59,255 nt of DNA, from positions 1-59,255 of the forward strand of contig CAYGUV010000010.1 in assembly GCA_964353185.1 (NCBI GenBank), written 5' to 3'. Position numbers and translations under genes: made by a program. The notes below the pieces were generated by a model that worked only from the letters and a program-made list of their open reading frames with translations, ran no database searches and was not told where the DNA came from. Positions 18,061-26,551 of the stretch are shown piece after piece. Positions within the stretch are counted from its first letter, which is position 1. Every line of letters starts with the position of its first letter. The stretch comes from GCA-2708415 sp964353185. GTDB lineage: Bacteria > Pseudomonadota > Alphaproteobacteria > Micavibrionales > Micavibrionaceae.

Positions 18061-19515
18061 TTAGCTTAATTTCTTTTTCAAAAGCTCATTTACCATGCCC
18101 GGGTTGGCTTTTCCTTGGGATTTTTTCATGACTTGGCCAACAAAGAAGCCCATAAGTTTATCTTTACCACCTTTATAGGCCGCGACATTATCTGGATTTT
18201 CGGCAATAACTTCGTCGATGATGGATTCGATGGCGCCCGTATCGGTAACTTGCTTCAATCCTTTTTCTTCAACGATGTCTGCGGCGGCTTTACCGCTTAC
18301 ATACATTTCGGCAAAGACATCTTTGGCAATTTTACCTGAGATTGTGTTGTCTTTAATCAAGGCGACAAGCCCGCCAAGGTCTTTTGCGCTCACGGGGCTT
18401 TCATCTAATTTCTTTTCATCTTTTTTAAGCGCACCCAGCAACTCATTAATGACCCAGTTGGCGGCCAGTTTGGCATCATTGTCATTCGCCACAGTCTCAA
18501 AATATTCTGCGCGATATTTTTCCGCGATAAGAACAGATGAGTCATAAAGGCTGAGGCCGTATTCATTCATGAAGCGGTGCTTCTTTTCATCGGGTAGTTC
18601 AGGCAGACTTGCTTTAATCGCTTCAATATCTTCGTCTTTTAAGACGAGGGGAAGTAGATCAGGGCAAGGGAAATAGCGGTAATCATGTGCCTCTTCTTTG
18701 GAGCGCATGGAGCGTGTTTCCATTTTTTCAGGATCCCAAAGACGTGTTTCCTGAACAACTTCGCCGCCCCCTTCGATTAAATCAATTTGGCGGCTGACTT
18801 CAAAGTCGATGGCCTGTTGAATGGCCTTTACGGAGTTTACGTTTTTAATTTCGGCGCGTGTCCCAAATTCATCCCCAGGCTTACGCACAGATATATTCAC
18901 ATCCGCACGCATTGACCCTTCATCCATGTTGCCATCACATGTTTCCAGATAGCGTAAAATCATACGGATTTTATTGACATACGCTGCGGCTTCTTCTGGG
19001 CCACGAATGTCTGGCTCAGATACAATTTCCATCAGGGCGCAACCTGAACGGTTTAAATCTACAAAAGATTTTGTTGGATGTTGATCATGGATAGATTTCC
19101 CCGCATCTTGTTCAAGGTGGAGGCGCGTAATGCCAATATCTTTTGTTGTGCCATCTGGTAAATCAATTTCAATTTTCCCCAAGCCCACAATAGGGTCTTC
19201 AAATTGTGAAATTTGGTATCCTTGTGGTAAGTCGGCATAAAAGTAATTCTTACGTGCGAAAATAGAGGTCTTATTAATTTGAGCGTTTAAACCCAAACCC
19301 GTACGTACTGCTTGTTCCACACATTTTTCATTAAGAACGGGCAACATACCAGGCATAGCGGCGTCCACAAATGAAACCTGTGAATTTTGTTCCGCGCCAA
19401 AATCAGTAGCGGAGCCAGAAAATAGCTTTGAATTAGCGATAATTTGCGCGTGAATTTCCAGTCCGATGACTATTTCCCAATCACCTGTTTCGCCTTTTAC
19501 CAATGCATGTGCCAT
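18061..19515 (-). CDS. gatB: Aspartyl/glutamyl-tRNA amidotransferase subunit B
   Basis: GatB binds mischarged Glu-tRNAGln or Asp-tRNAAsn and phosphorylates the side chain before amidation. The 484-aa protein opens with WEIVIGLEIHAQ and contains PGMLPVLNEKCVEQAVRTGL and LPQGYQISQFEDPI. DLNRSGCALMEIVSEPDIR and the C-terminal YqeY-like tail domain (about 335-480) complete the family layout. It is the last gene of a minus-strand run that begins with gatC and gatA and has three other genes between gatA and gatB. Confidence 0.96.
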   Translation of the reverse strand: MAHALVKGETGDWEIVIGLEIHAQIIANSKLFSGSATDFGAEQNSQVSFVDAAMPGMLPVLNEKCVEQAVRTGLGLNAQINKTSIFARKNYFYADLPQGYQISQFEDPIVGLGKIEIDLPDGTTKDIGITRLHLEQDAGKSIHDQHPTKSFVDLNRSGCALMEIVSEPDIRGPEEAAAYVNKIRMILRYLETCDGNMDEGSMRADVNISVRKPGDEFGTRAEIKNVNSVKAIQQAIDFEVSRQIDLIEGGGEVVQETRLWDPEKMETRSMRSKEEAHDYRYFPCPDLLPLVLKDEDIEAIKASLPELPDEKKHRFMNEYGLSLYDSSVLIAEKYRAEYFETVANDNDAKLAANWVINELLGALKKDEKKLDESPVSAKDLGGLVALIKDNTISGKIAKDVFAEMYVSGKAAADIVEEKGLKQVTDTGAIESIIDEVIAENPDNVAAYKGGKDKLMGFFVGQVMKKSQGKANPGMVNELLKKKLS

Positions 19516-19541
19516 CTTATTATTCCTTAAAAATATAAACT

Positions 19542-20465
19542 TTAATCCTGATCAATTGACCCGTGAGATGTAATCCCTGTGTTCACTTCATCTTTTCTAA
19601 CGTGCTCACGGTAAATTAGGTAAATACCACTCAGCACTATAATGATTGAGCCAACGGCTGTCCAGATGTCTGGCACGGTGGCGAAGATAAAAATACCGAA
19701 TAAAACACCCCATAAAAGTTGCACATAATGGAAGGGCGCAACAAGGACGGTATCAGCAGATGCAAAGGCCTTTGACGTTGCTAATATTCCGCCCATATGA
19801 AATGACGCAATCGTCAGGTAGATTAGCCAATCCATATGTTGAGGCACTTTTATTTCGCCGTCCCAAAAATTGAGGACACCAAATACTTGTAACGCTATAA
19901 TCGCCCCAAATAATGAAAAGGCCATGAGGGGTTCATCACCGCCAATTTTACGGGCAAGCAAGTTATTGATAGCAATAAGCAACGCGCCAAATAAGACAGC
20001 CGCCGCCGCAAATTCAATTGGTTGGGAGAAGGGACGCAGCACAATTAAAACCCCAAGAAACCCCATCAAAATAGATATCCATCGATGCGCGTGAATTCTT
20101 TGTTTGAGGAAAACAGCGGAAATAATAGCCGCCAAAAAAGGCGCAATAAACATCAGCGTGTAAGAAAGACTTAAACCCAATTTTTGAAAAGCATTCACGT
20201 TGATAATAAAAATCGCCACACCTAATAATGCGCGCAAGACATGAAGCCATAATTTTTCGGTTCTAAGCGTAGCCTTTATCCCGCCAATGACTGGGGACAG
20301 CATCATAAGAAAGGGGAGGTAGAAGAAATTTAAAAAGAAAGCAATTTCAACAGGCTTATAACCATCATCGGCCAAAAATTTAATAAACACATCACCAATT
20401 GCAAACAAGGAAAATCCTGTAAGCGACAAAAGCATCGCTTTGGTATTCGTAGATAAATTTTTCAT
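19542..20465 (-). CDS. DMT superfamily transporter with two EamA domains
   Basis: The 307-aa protein has about ten hydrophobic helices in two five-helix EamA halves, ending LSGIYLIYREHVRKDEV. Such proteins export or exchange small metabolites; the substrate cannot be inferred. It shares its C-terminal motif (YLIYREH / YMIYREH) and N-terminal style with the DMT gene at 52689-53564, so the two are paralogues. It lies 1 bp after the Cys-repeat gene and 26 bp before gatB, within the gat operon. Confidence 0.87.
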   Translation of the reverse strand: MKNLSTNTKAMLLSLTGFSLFAIGDVFIKFLADDGYKPVEIAFFLNFFYLPFLMMLSPVIGGIKATLRTEKLWLHVLRALLGVAIFIINVNAFQKLGLSLSYTLMFIAPFLAAIISAVFLKQRIHAHRWISILMGFLGVLIVLRPFSQPIEFAAAAVLFGALLIAINNLLARKIGGDEPLMAFSLFGAIIALQVFGVLNFWDGEIKVPQHMDWLIYLTIASFHMGGILATSKAFASADTVLVAPFHYVQLLWGVLFGIFIFATVPDIWTAVGSIIIVLSGIYLIYREHVRKDEVNTGITSHGSIDQD

Positions 20466-20466
20466 T

Positions 20467-21000
20467 TTATAGGCAACCCATCAATTGTGTTCGGGTGTAT
20501 TGTTCAAATTGTGGATCTTCGGCGAGGGCGGCCATGGGGTCGGTTATATTTGGGCTTCTTGTCAGAATGCTTTGAAATATATCAACGCCGCGCGTACTTA
20601 AATATTGTGCAATATTGCCCGACATACATTCACATGTTTTTTGTGGATTTTTTGTCAGTGTTTGGGTCTTTGGGTCTGAAATACAGTTTTGATAGTAAAG
20701 CTCTTTGGCAGGATGCTGCATGCATGGGGCATAAACGCTTACAATCATTTTATTGGTTGCTTCACGGCCGACTTCATTTTGAAGCGCCATGTCACGAACA
20801 TCTTCAACCTGCATTGTTTTATGCATTTGAACGGCTGTACAGGCGCATAAAAGCTTTTGGGTATCAACGCTCATATTCGGGCTTTGATTTTTGAGGCAGT
20901 TATCATAATACGCGCGCGCTTGCGCTTTATCAACAGGTTCCGCCTCGGCGGCAATTGGTGCAAAAGCTACAAATAAGAATAAAATTGTTAAAAAACGCAT
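20467..21000 (-). CDS. Periplasmic protein with duplicated C-x16-C-x-C module
   Basis: The 177-aa protein has a clear Sec signal peptide (MRFLTILFLFVAFAPIAAEA). Two copies of one module follow: YYDNC-16 residues-CAC, beginning near residue 31, and YYQNC-16 residues-CEC, beginning near 102. Each is followed by a helix (AVQMHKTMQVEDVRDMA, GNIAQYLSTRGVDIF). The even cysteine spacing suggests paired disulfides or metal sites in an exported protein. Its start overlaps the stop of the 54-aa ORF by one base (TAATG), so it is translated as part of the gat operon. No known family is recognised. Confidence 0.75.
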   Translation of the reverse strand: MRFLTILFLFVAFAPIAAEAEPVDKAQARAYYDNCLKNQSPNMSVDTQKLLCACTAVQMHKTMQVEDVRDMALQNEVGREATNKMIVSVYAPCMQHPAKELYYQNCISDPKTQTLTKNPQKTCECMSGNIAQYLSTRGVDIFQSILTRSPNITDPMAALAEDPQFEQYTRTQLMGCL

Positions 21001-21164
21001 TATCTTTTTCTTTCAAAAGGGAATATTTGTCCCATATTACGCTGTTCAAGATTTTCTCGCAAATCTAAGGGATTATTTAATGAGACCGCATTTGGGTTCT
21101 TTATAACGATAATAGCCCCTTGAAAAGCACCTGAAAGCAAATCTCTAATTTCTCTAAAATTCAT
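21000..21164 (-). CDS. 54-aa conserved-position ORF between gatA and the Cys-repeat gene
   Basis: The ATG at 21164-21162 is one base after the gatA stop, and the TAA at 21002-21000 overlaps the next ATG (TAATG). The reading frame therefore fits exactly into an otherwise empty 165-bp slot. The protein begins MNFREIRDLLSGAFQGAIIV and ends QIFPFERKR; it has a short hydrophobic stretch and no signal peptide. Exact tiling between two coupled genes is the evidence for translation. Function unknown. Confidence 0.7.
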   Translation of the reverse strand: MNFREIRDLLSGAFQGAIIVIKNPNAVSLNNPLDLRENLEQRNMGQIFPFERKR

Positions 21165-21165
21165 T

Positions 21166-22650
21166 TTATGCTGCTATTTTAGTTGCTCTGTTTGGCATGG
21201 CACTAAAATTTACGGCTTTTTCAATGGCGTAAGATACTTTTAAAACAGTTTCTTCATCCCATGGACGTCCCAAAATTTGTAAACCTAGTGGCAAGCCTTG
21301 CGCATTTAACCCTGCAGGTACGGACATACCTGGCAATCCAGCCAATGAGGCAGGAACGGTAAAGATATCATTTAGATACATTTTAATCGGGTCATCTTCA
21401 TTTTCACCAATCGCAAAGGCTGCGCTTGGCGCAGTTGGGGTGAGCAACGCATCACATTTTTTAAACGCGTCCATAAAGTCATTAGAAATCAAACGGCGCA
21501 CTTTTTGTGCTTTGATGTAATAAGCATCGTAATATCCAGATGATAATGCGTATGTTCCAATCATAATACGGCGTTTTACTTCGTTCCCAAATCCGGCTGC
21601 GCGGGTATTGGCGTATGTGTCGTTTAAATCTTCACCTTCGACGCGCAACCCATATCTAACACCATCATAACGGGCAAGGTTTGACGAGCATTCTGCGGGT
21701 GCAATAATATAGTATGTTGGCAACGCATATTTTGTGTGCGGTAACGATACATCAACAATTTCCGCGCCCGCATCCTTCATCATGGCAATACCATCTTGCC
21801 AGATTTGTTCAATTTCGGTGGGCATACCATCAACACGATATTCTTTTGGGATACCAATTTTTAATCCTTTAATATCGCCCGTCAATGCGCTCGCAAAATC
21901 TGGGACAGACATTTGTGCGCTCGTGCTGTCTTTTGGGTCATATCCAGACATAGATTGAAGCAATAATGCATTATCTTCTACTGTGCGTGCAAAACACCCT
22001 GGTTGATCGAGTGAGGAGGCAAACGCCACCACACCCCAGCGGGAGCAACGACCATATGTTGGTTTAATGCCTGAAATACCGCAAAAGGCCGCTGGCTGAC
22101 GGATTGAGCCGCCAGTGTCGGTTCCTGTTGCACCCATGGCAATACGCGCGGCAACAGCGGCGGCAGAACCACCAGATGACCCACCAGGCACAAGGTTGGA
22201 ATCATCACCATCACGTTTCCATGGGTTTAAAACATTACCAAAATAGCTTGTGGTATTGGCAGACCCCATTGCAAATTCGTCAAGGTTTGCTTTACCAAGC
22301 ATGATCGTCCCGTCATTACGCAAATTTTGAGAAACTGTTGACTCATACTGGGGAATAAAGCCCTCCAAAATATGGCTGGCGGCTGTTGTCTGTACGCCTT
22401 CTGTGCAAAATAAATCTTTCATGGCCAGTGGAATGCCATCTAAGGCTCTCGCATCACCTGATGCACGGCGTTCGTCAGATGCTTGCGCACGCTCCATCGC
22501 CAAATCGGGGGTTTCTGTGATGTAACAGTTTAAATCTTTCGCGGCGCTCATGCCATCAAGATGCGCTTTTGTTAATTCAACGGCGGTGAAATCTTTGTTT
22601 TCTAAAGATTTTAATGCTTCGGCAATTGTTAGGTTTGTTAAATTAGTCAT
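21166..22650 (-). CDS. gatA: Aspartyl/glutamyl-tRNA amidotransferase subunit A
   Basis: GatA is the amidase that frees ammonia from glutamine for GatB. The start at 22650 is chosen because it follows gatC by 4 bp, has GGAG inside the end of gatC, and gives the usual N-terminus (MTNLTNLTIAEALKSLENKD); a longer frame would overlap gatC. The amidase triad is K78 (LAMKDLF), S158 (GGSSGGSAAA) and S182 (TGTDTGGSIRQPA). The length of 494 residues is normal. Confidence 0.96.
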   Translation of the reverse strand: MTNLTNLTIAEALKSLENKDFTAVELTKAHLDGMSAAKDLNCYITETPDLAMERAQASDERRASGDARALDGIPLAMKDLFCTEGVQTTAASHILEGFIPQYESTVSQNLRNDGTIMLGKANLDEFAMGSANTTSYFGNVLNPWKRDGDDSNLVPGGSSGGSAAAVAARIAMGATGTDTGGSIRQPAAFCGISGIKPTYGRCSRWGVVAFASSLDQPGCFARTVEDNALLLQSMSGYDPKDSTSAQMSVPDFASALTGDIKGLKIGIPKEYRVDGMPTEIEQIWQDGIAMMKDAGAEIVDVSLPHTKYALPTYYIIAPAECSSNLARYDGVRYGLRVEGEDLNDTYANTRAAGFGNEVKRRIMIGTYALSSGYYDAYYIKAQKVRRLISNDFMDAFKKCDALLTPTAPSAAFAIGENEDDPIKMYLNDIFTVPASLAGLPGMSVPAGLNAQGLPLGLQILGRPWDEETVLKVSYAIEKAVNFSAMPNRATKIAA

Positions 22651-22654
22651 ATTC

Positions 22655-22951
22655 TTACTCCACCACTTTCGGTACGACAAAGAATCCTTCAAGGGTCTCT
22701 GGCGCGTTGGCTAAAATCTTCTCTGGGTAGCCGCCATCGGTAATATCATCTTTTCGAAGGCTCAAAGCGATATCAACAACGCTGGCCAACGGCTCAACAT
22801 TATCTGTATCAACTTCTTCCAATTGCTCCACAAAGCCGATGATATTTGATAGCTGAGCGGCATATGTTTCCAGCTCTTCGTCTTTCATTTTAATGCGGGC
22901 AAGGTTGGCCACCTTTGTGACGTCCTGCTTATTCAAAGTTTTTGATGACAT
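22655..22951 (-). CDS. gatC: Aspartyl/glutamyl-tRNA amidotransferase subunit C
   Basis: The 98-aa GatC wraps around the GatA-GatB interface and stabilises the complex. DVTKVANLARIKMKDEELE and the segment LSNIIGFVEQLEEVDTDNVE are typical, and the C-terminus FFVVPKVVE matches the family. It is the first gene of the gat operon, and a promoter is visible at 22986-23014 on the minus strand. Confidence 0.95.
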   Translation of the reverse strand: MSSKTLNKQDVTKVANLARIKMKDEELETYAAQLSNIIGFVEQLEEVDTDNVEPLASVVDIALSLRKDDITDGGYPEKILANAPETLEGFFVVPKVVE

Positions 22952-22985
22952 GTTGTATTTCCCTAGTATTCAAAATTGTAAGAAA

Positions 22986-23022
22986 TTATTATCATTGACC
23001 GTAGGGACGTGCAAGTTATAAC
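22986..23022. promoter_or_regulatory. Overlapping divergent promoters for gatC (-) and ruvX (+)
   Basis: Plus strand: TTGACC at 22995-23000, 16-bp spacer, TATAAC at 23017-23022; the ruvX ATG at 23034 would be almost at the transcript start. Minus strand: TTGCAC (23014-23009), 17-bp spacer, TAATAA (22991-22986). The two promoters share DNA, so their polymerases would compete. Confidence 0.6.
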
Positions 23023-23033
23023 CATAGCTAAAT

Positions 23034-23510
23034 ATGAAGATAAAATTATTAAAAGACTGTATCGCCGATGTGCCACCCAATACCCGTTTAATGGGTTTAG
23101 ATTTGGGAAGTAAAACCATTGGCGTTGCCATTAGTGACAGCATGCAAAATCTTGCCACGCCTGTTGGCACGGTTAAGCGTACAAAGTTTTCAAAAGATAT
23201 TTTAGAGTTACACGCCATTATCCAGGAATTTGAGATCGGCGGGTATATCATCGGCTGGCCCCTTAATATGGATGGAACAGAAGGGGCGCGGTGTGATGCA
23301 ACGCGTTCTTTTGCGGATGAAATGACCAAAAACCCCGAAATCTTTGGGGTAGAGCCATTTATCGCCCTTCAGGATGAGCGGTTATCCACACATACTGTGG
23401 ATAATTATTGGGATAAGCCTAGGGATAAACGCGGGAATAAATCAAAAGGCGTGACTGATAAGTTGGCGGCTCAGATTATTTTGCAAGGGGCGTTGGATAG
23501 TATTTGTTGA
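23034..23510 (+). CDS. ruvX: RuvX/YqgF family RNase H-fold nuclease
   Basis: This family processes pre-16S rRNA and/or resolves Holliday junctions. The 158-aa protein has the RNase H-like first strand RLMGLDLGSKTIGVAISD with D23. IIGWPLNMDGTEG and the conserved LQDERLST follow, with a C-terminal D in VTDKLAAQIILQGALD. The extension WDKPRDKRGNKSKGV is charged. No Shine-Dalgarno precedes the ATG, consistent with a near-leaderless mRNA. It is divergent from gatC, a placement common in alphaproteobacteria. Confidence 0.9.
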   Translation: MKIKLLKDCIADVPPNTRLMGLDLGSKTIGVAISDSMQNLATPVGTVKRTKFSKDILELHAIIQEFEIGGYIIGWPLNMDGTEGARCDATRSFADEMTKNPEIFGVEPFIALQDERLSTHTVDNYWDKPRDKRGNKSKGVTDKLAAQIILQGALDSIC

Positions 23511-23533
23511 CATAATAAATTTATTGCTATAAC
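23507..23533 (+). promoter_or_regulatory. TTGACA / extended -10 promoter for the 23543 orphan
   Basis: TTGACA at 23507-23512 overlaps the ruvX stop codon. After 15 bp comes TGCTATAAC, an extended -10 with hexamer TATAAC at 23528-23533. The ATG at 23543 is about 3 nt after the expected start site, so translation would be leaderless. The 14-mer TTGACATAATAAAT recurs exactly at 28225-28238. Confidence 0.6.
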
Positions 23534-23542
23534 TTTACTTCT

Positions 23543-24010
23543 ATGTCATATCCTGAATTAGCAGAAAAAATATCGTCCTTGTACGAAAAGTGGTCGAAAG
23601 TAAGTAGTTCTGATGCTACCTCAATGAAAATTAACGTTGATGCCCAAACAATAGAAATACCTTCAGATGCGCAGGATATTTTGGACGGGGATGTCCCACC
23701 AGTGCCTGCAGGACAAAAATATATGGCCCATCTGACAATAACCGACGAAGGGGATTTTTGGGCAGTTAGAGTGGATACAAGCCGCCAGACAGAAATTAAG
23801 GGAAGTTTGCTAGCCATAGAAAATTCTCAAGCTGCTTCTTTACAATATGGTTTAAATATTGGCAAGGATGGTAAAATTGATTTATCCAGTGTTTTTAAAG
23901 CGTGGTCTAAAGGAGATGTTGTTGAAACGATGGAGTTAGATGAGTCTATTGCGGTTAAAGCTTTAAATGCTATAGTAGACGCAGCGAATAAAGGTTTTTC
24001 TTTTCATTAA
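23543..24010 (+). CDS. Orphan protein of unknown function (155 aa)
   Basis: Not recognised. The protein is acidic and soluble, without signal peptide or membrane helix. The first third is helical (MSYPELAEKISSLYEKWSKV). The middle has alternating strands (SMKINVDAQTIEIP, KYMAHLTITDEGDFWAVRVD). The end is helical again (ESIAVKALNAIVDAANKGF). No catalytic motif is evident. It sits alone between ruvX and the convergent metallopeptidase gene and has its own TTGACA promoter. Confidence 0.6.
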   Translation: MSYPELAEKISSLYEKWSKVSSSDATSMKINVDAQTIEIPSDAQDILDGDVPPVPAGQKYMAHLTITDEGDFWAVRVDTSRQTEIKGSLLAIENSQAASLQYGLNIGKDGKIDLSSVFKAWSKGDVVETMELDESIAVKALNAIVDAANKGFSFH

Positions 24011-24022
24011 AGCGTCTTATTG

Positions 24023-24793
24023 TTAAGCGTATTTGATTAATTCTTGGCTGTGGCGTTTCATCCATGTTTTGCCTTTGGAATAATTGGCTGAGATATCTTC
24101 ACAGACATGCCAAAAGGCGGGCGAGTGGTCTAAATGTTGTAAATGCGACACTTCGTGGGCGACGACATAGTCAAATGCGTCTTGCGGCGCAAAGATAAGC
24201 CGCCAAGAATAACAAATTTTTCCATCATAAGAGCAACTGCCCCAACGGCTTGACGTGTCCTTGACCGTGACGGAGTGTATTTTTTTACCGATTTGCGCTG
24301 CTTTTTCTTCAGACAATTCCGATAATTTTTCTTTTGCGTAATTAATGATAAAGCGACGAATGCGTAAAGAAGGATCTTTTTTATTTGTAAAAACGATTAA
24401 TTCATTATTTTTCAATACTATATCTGTTTTTCTTAAAGTAGAATTGTAAGTAATTCTAATAGTAATTGTTTTACCTAAAATTTTGATTTTTGCGCCATCG
24501 ACATAATCAATAATTTCGGGCATTTCGGCTACTTTTTGTTTTATCCAATATTGATGTTCAAACGCGAATAAATAGGCACTTCTTAAATTTGTCCGTTTTG
24601 GGATGACCAAATTCACCACGCGTTTATGTGTATCAACACGAAGCGCCATTCGTTTGGCGCGGGGGTTTATCTTTAAATTGAGAGAGGGGGAGATGTCGGA
24701 AAACGGATAGACCTGAAGAGCTTTATTGACCTTATCAGTCAATGCGTCCTTTTGTGTCTTGCTTTTTAAGCCAATATTCAGCGCTTTTCCCAC
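24023..24793 (-). CDS. YgjP-type (DUF45/M48-like) metallopeptidase domain protein
   Basis: The C-terminal half has the YgjP signature: DTSSRWGSCS, WRLIFAP, the zinc-binding HEVSH (H213, E214, H217 with the start used) and a third histidine in HLDHSPAFW. The N-terminal half (NLKINPRAKRMALRVD, beta-rich) is also typical of YgjP. The start is uncertain. A GTG at 24793 is preceded by AGGAG at 6 nt and is used here; an ATG at 24817 lacks such a site. The substrate is unknown. Its 3' end lies 12 bp from the convergent orphan. Confidence 0.88.
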   Translation of the reverse strand: MGKALNIGLKSKTQKDALTDKVNKALQVYPFSDISPSLNLKINPRAKRMALRVDTHKRVVNLVIPKRTNLRSAYLFAFEHQYWIKQKVAEMPEIIDYVDGAKIKILGKTITIRITYNSTLRKTDIVLKNNELIVFTNKKDPSLRIRRFIINYAKEKLSELSEEKAAQIGKKIHSVTVKDTSSRWGSCSYDGKICYSWRLIFAPQDAFDYVVAHEVSHLQHLDHSPAFWHVCEDISANYSKGKTWMKRHSQELIKYA

Positions 24794-24867
24794 TTTTTTC
24801 TCCTGTCCATAAAACATTAGCGCAGAATTTATTTGCACCAAAGCAATTTATTTCATAATAAGTAGTT

Positions 24868-25353
24868 ATGTATAAAAATTGTGATTATGTGGCTTACCGC
24901 TCTCGAATTATAGAAAGCGCTTTTAAACGTGCAAAAGTTTCAGACGCGTTAGAGGCTTATGAAGCTGGAAAACAGATGCATATAAAGCTAGTGAGGGGGT
25001 TTCCTCAAAATTTCGAAGAGGCGGTTAATGGTTTAGTTTCAATCGTCAAAAGCTATATCGAGATACCGCCCTTACAATTGAGGGATTTTCCACCCGAAGA
25101 AATTGTTAATAACCAAGCGTTCGAAAAATTTAGAGATGATCTAAACAAAGAAGGTCTTGATATTGAAACTTTCCACGACGCTTATCTTCTTATATCGGAT
25201 GATGAAAGCCACGCTAGAGGGGTAAATACCTCTCATGTTCGTTTTGGTATGATTCCATGGGACGGCACAAAAAAAGCTTTGAAAGCTTTTGATAGAACAA
25301 GTGTTCCAAGACCCAAATCTGCTTCACTTGGTGGGCTTGGCTCCCATATTTAA
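24868..25353 (+). CDS. Orphan protein of unknown function (161 aa)
   Basis: Not recognised. A largely helical soluble protein (YRSRIIESAFKRAKVSDALE, NFEEAVNGLVSIVKSYIEIP, NQAFEKFRDDLNKEGLDIET). The C-terminal tail is basic and Ser/Gly-rich (RTSVPRPKSASLGGLGSHI). No signal peptide. It is divergent from the metallopeptidase gene and followed 27 bp later by the CobD-like gene, with which it may be cotranscribed. Confidence 0.55.
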   Translation: MYKNCDYVAYRSRIIESAFKRAKVSDALEAYEAGKQMHIKLVRGFPQNFEEAVNGLVSIVKSYIEIPPLQLRDFPPEEIVNNQAFEKFRDDLNKEGLDIETFHDAYLLISDDESHARGVNTSHVRFGMIPWDGTKKALKAFDRTSVPRPKSASLGGLGSHI

Positions 25354-25380
25354 ATCCAATCGTTCCAAAATTCTCAAATA

Positions 25381-26415
25381 ATGATAATATGGGGTATGAA
25401 TGATCTCATAACAGAACTCCAAAATCTTTTTTTCTCAACAGATCGCTTGCTCATTGCCATTGCTGCGTTTTTGATTGTAATGGTTATTGGCATGATCCGC
25501 GGGGGCTTTGCGGGGAATGCAAACCCGTTTTTGTGGATTTTGATTGATAAAGGATTTGGCCGTTTAGGCGATAAAATGAATAAAATAGGCCGCCCGCGTG
25601 GGGATTTAATTTTCCGTGGTTTTATTTTAACAATGCTTGTTATCGCACTTAGTTTTTTTATTGCTAAAATATTAGGGGCGCTTGCGTTTGAGTATCCAAC
25701 TTGGTCACTTATTGAAATTCTCGCTCTTTGCCTAACGTTAAGTTCGGGCGCCGTTTTTGCGGCCATTGGGCAGCTTTATAAAACTTTGAATAAAAAACAA
25801 AAGATATCGCGCGGCGCTTATTATACCATTGCCCGCACCAGCTTTTCTGATCTCAGTAAAAATGATGATTTTACCATTACCCGTATTGGTATGGGGATGG
25901 TTCTGCGCTCGTTAGATAAGGCGACCGTTGCACCCATTATATGGTATTTAATCTTGGGTTTGCCAGGGGCTTATATATATGCGGCATTGGCTGCGCTTGC
26001 GTGGCGCTTTGGCCGTGATGGATATTCAGGCGGCTTTGGGCAGGGGATTGTCGCTATTGAAAAGCTGTTAGGATATGTCCCTAATATCATGAGCGGTATT
26101 TTGATTTCTCTCGCGGGGCTTATTACCCCTACAGCTGGTATGACGCGCGCTTTTTTAGGGTTAGCAAAGCCAAAAGGGCAGGCAAAATATGAAGAGGGCG
26201 GATTACCAATGACTGCGGCTGCGTTTTCATTAAACGTTTCCTTGGGTGGCCCAACAACGGATTTAAATGGATTTAATATTCCGCGCGGCTGGATTGGGCC
26301 AAAGGGCGCAACAGCGCGTTTAGAATCGGTACATTTACACCGTATCGCCTATATCAGCTTTATTGCCCATTTATTGTGGCTTTTGGGGTTGTGCAGTGCG
26401 CTGATTTTTGCTTAA
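25381..26415 (+). CDS. Divergent CobD/CbiB-like membrane protein
   Basis: The 344-aa protein has an N-terminal helix pair with the CobD-type element GNANPFLWILIDKGFGRLGD, several more membrane helices, and a C-terminal block (GLPMTAAAFSLNVSLGGPTT) corresponding to the Gapes-AgALgvrLGGp motif of CobD/CbiB. That family attaches aminopropanol during cobalamin synthesis. Many of its usual residues are changed here, and no cobalamin gene is in the window, so another substrate is plausible. An ATG at 25396 is an alternative start. Confidence 0.6.
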   Translation: MIIWGMNDLITELQNLFFSTDRLLIAIAAFLIVMVIGMIRGGFAGNANPFLWILIDKGFGRLGDKMNKIGRPRGDLIFRGFILTMLVIALSFFIAKILGALAFEYPTWSLIEILALCLTLSSGAVFAAIGQLYKTLNKKQKISRGAYYTIARTSFSDLSKNDDFTITRIGMGMVLRSLDKATVAPIIWYLILGLPGAYIYAALAALAWRFGRDGYSGGFGQGIVAIEKLLGYVPNIMSGILISLAGLITPTAGMTRAFLGLAKPKGQAKYEEGGLPMTAAAFSLNVSLGGPTTDLNGFNIPRGWIGPKGATARLESVHLHRIAYISFIAHLLWLLGLCSALIFA

Positions 26416-26468
26416 CAGCTTGAAATACAGGGTTTTTCAGTTTTTTACATCTTTTTGGTCGTAATTGC

Positions 26469-26497
26469 TTGACTTACCCCCCTTAAATCCATTATCT
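26469..26497 (+). promoter_or_regulatory. Promoter of rpmB
   Basis: TTGACT (26469-26474), 17-bp spacer, TTATCT (26492-26497), 55 bp before the rpmB ATG. The -35 is preceded by GC, as is common in alphaproteobacterial housekeeping promoters. Confidence 0.55.
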
Positions 26498-26551
26498 TCC
26501 GCCCAGATTTCAAATTATTCGAGAATAGTTTTTTTTATAAGGAATATGATT

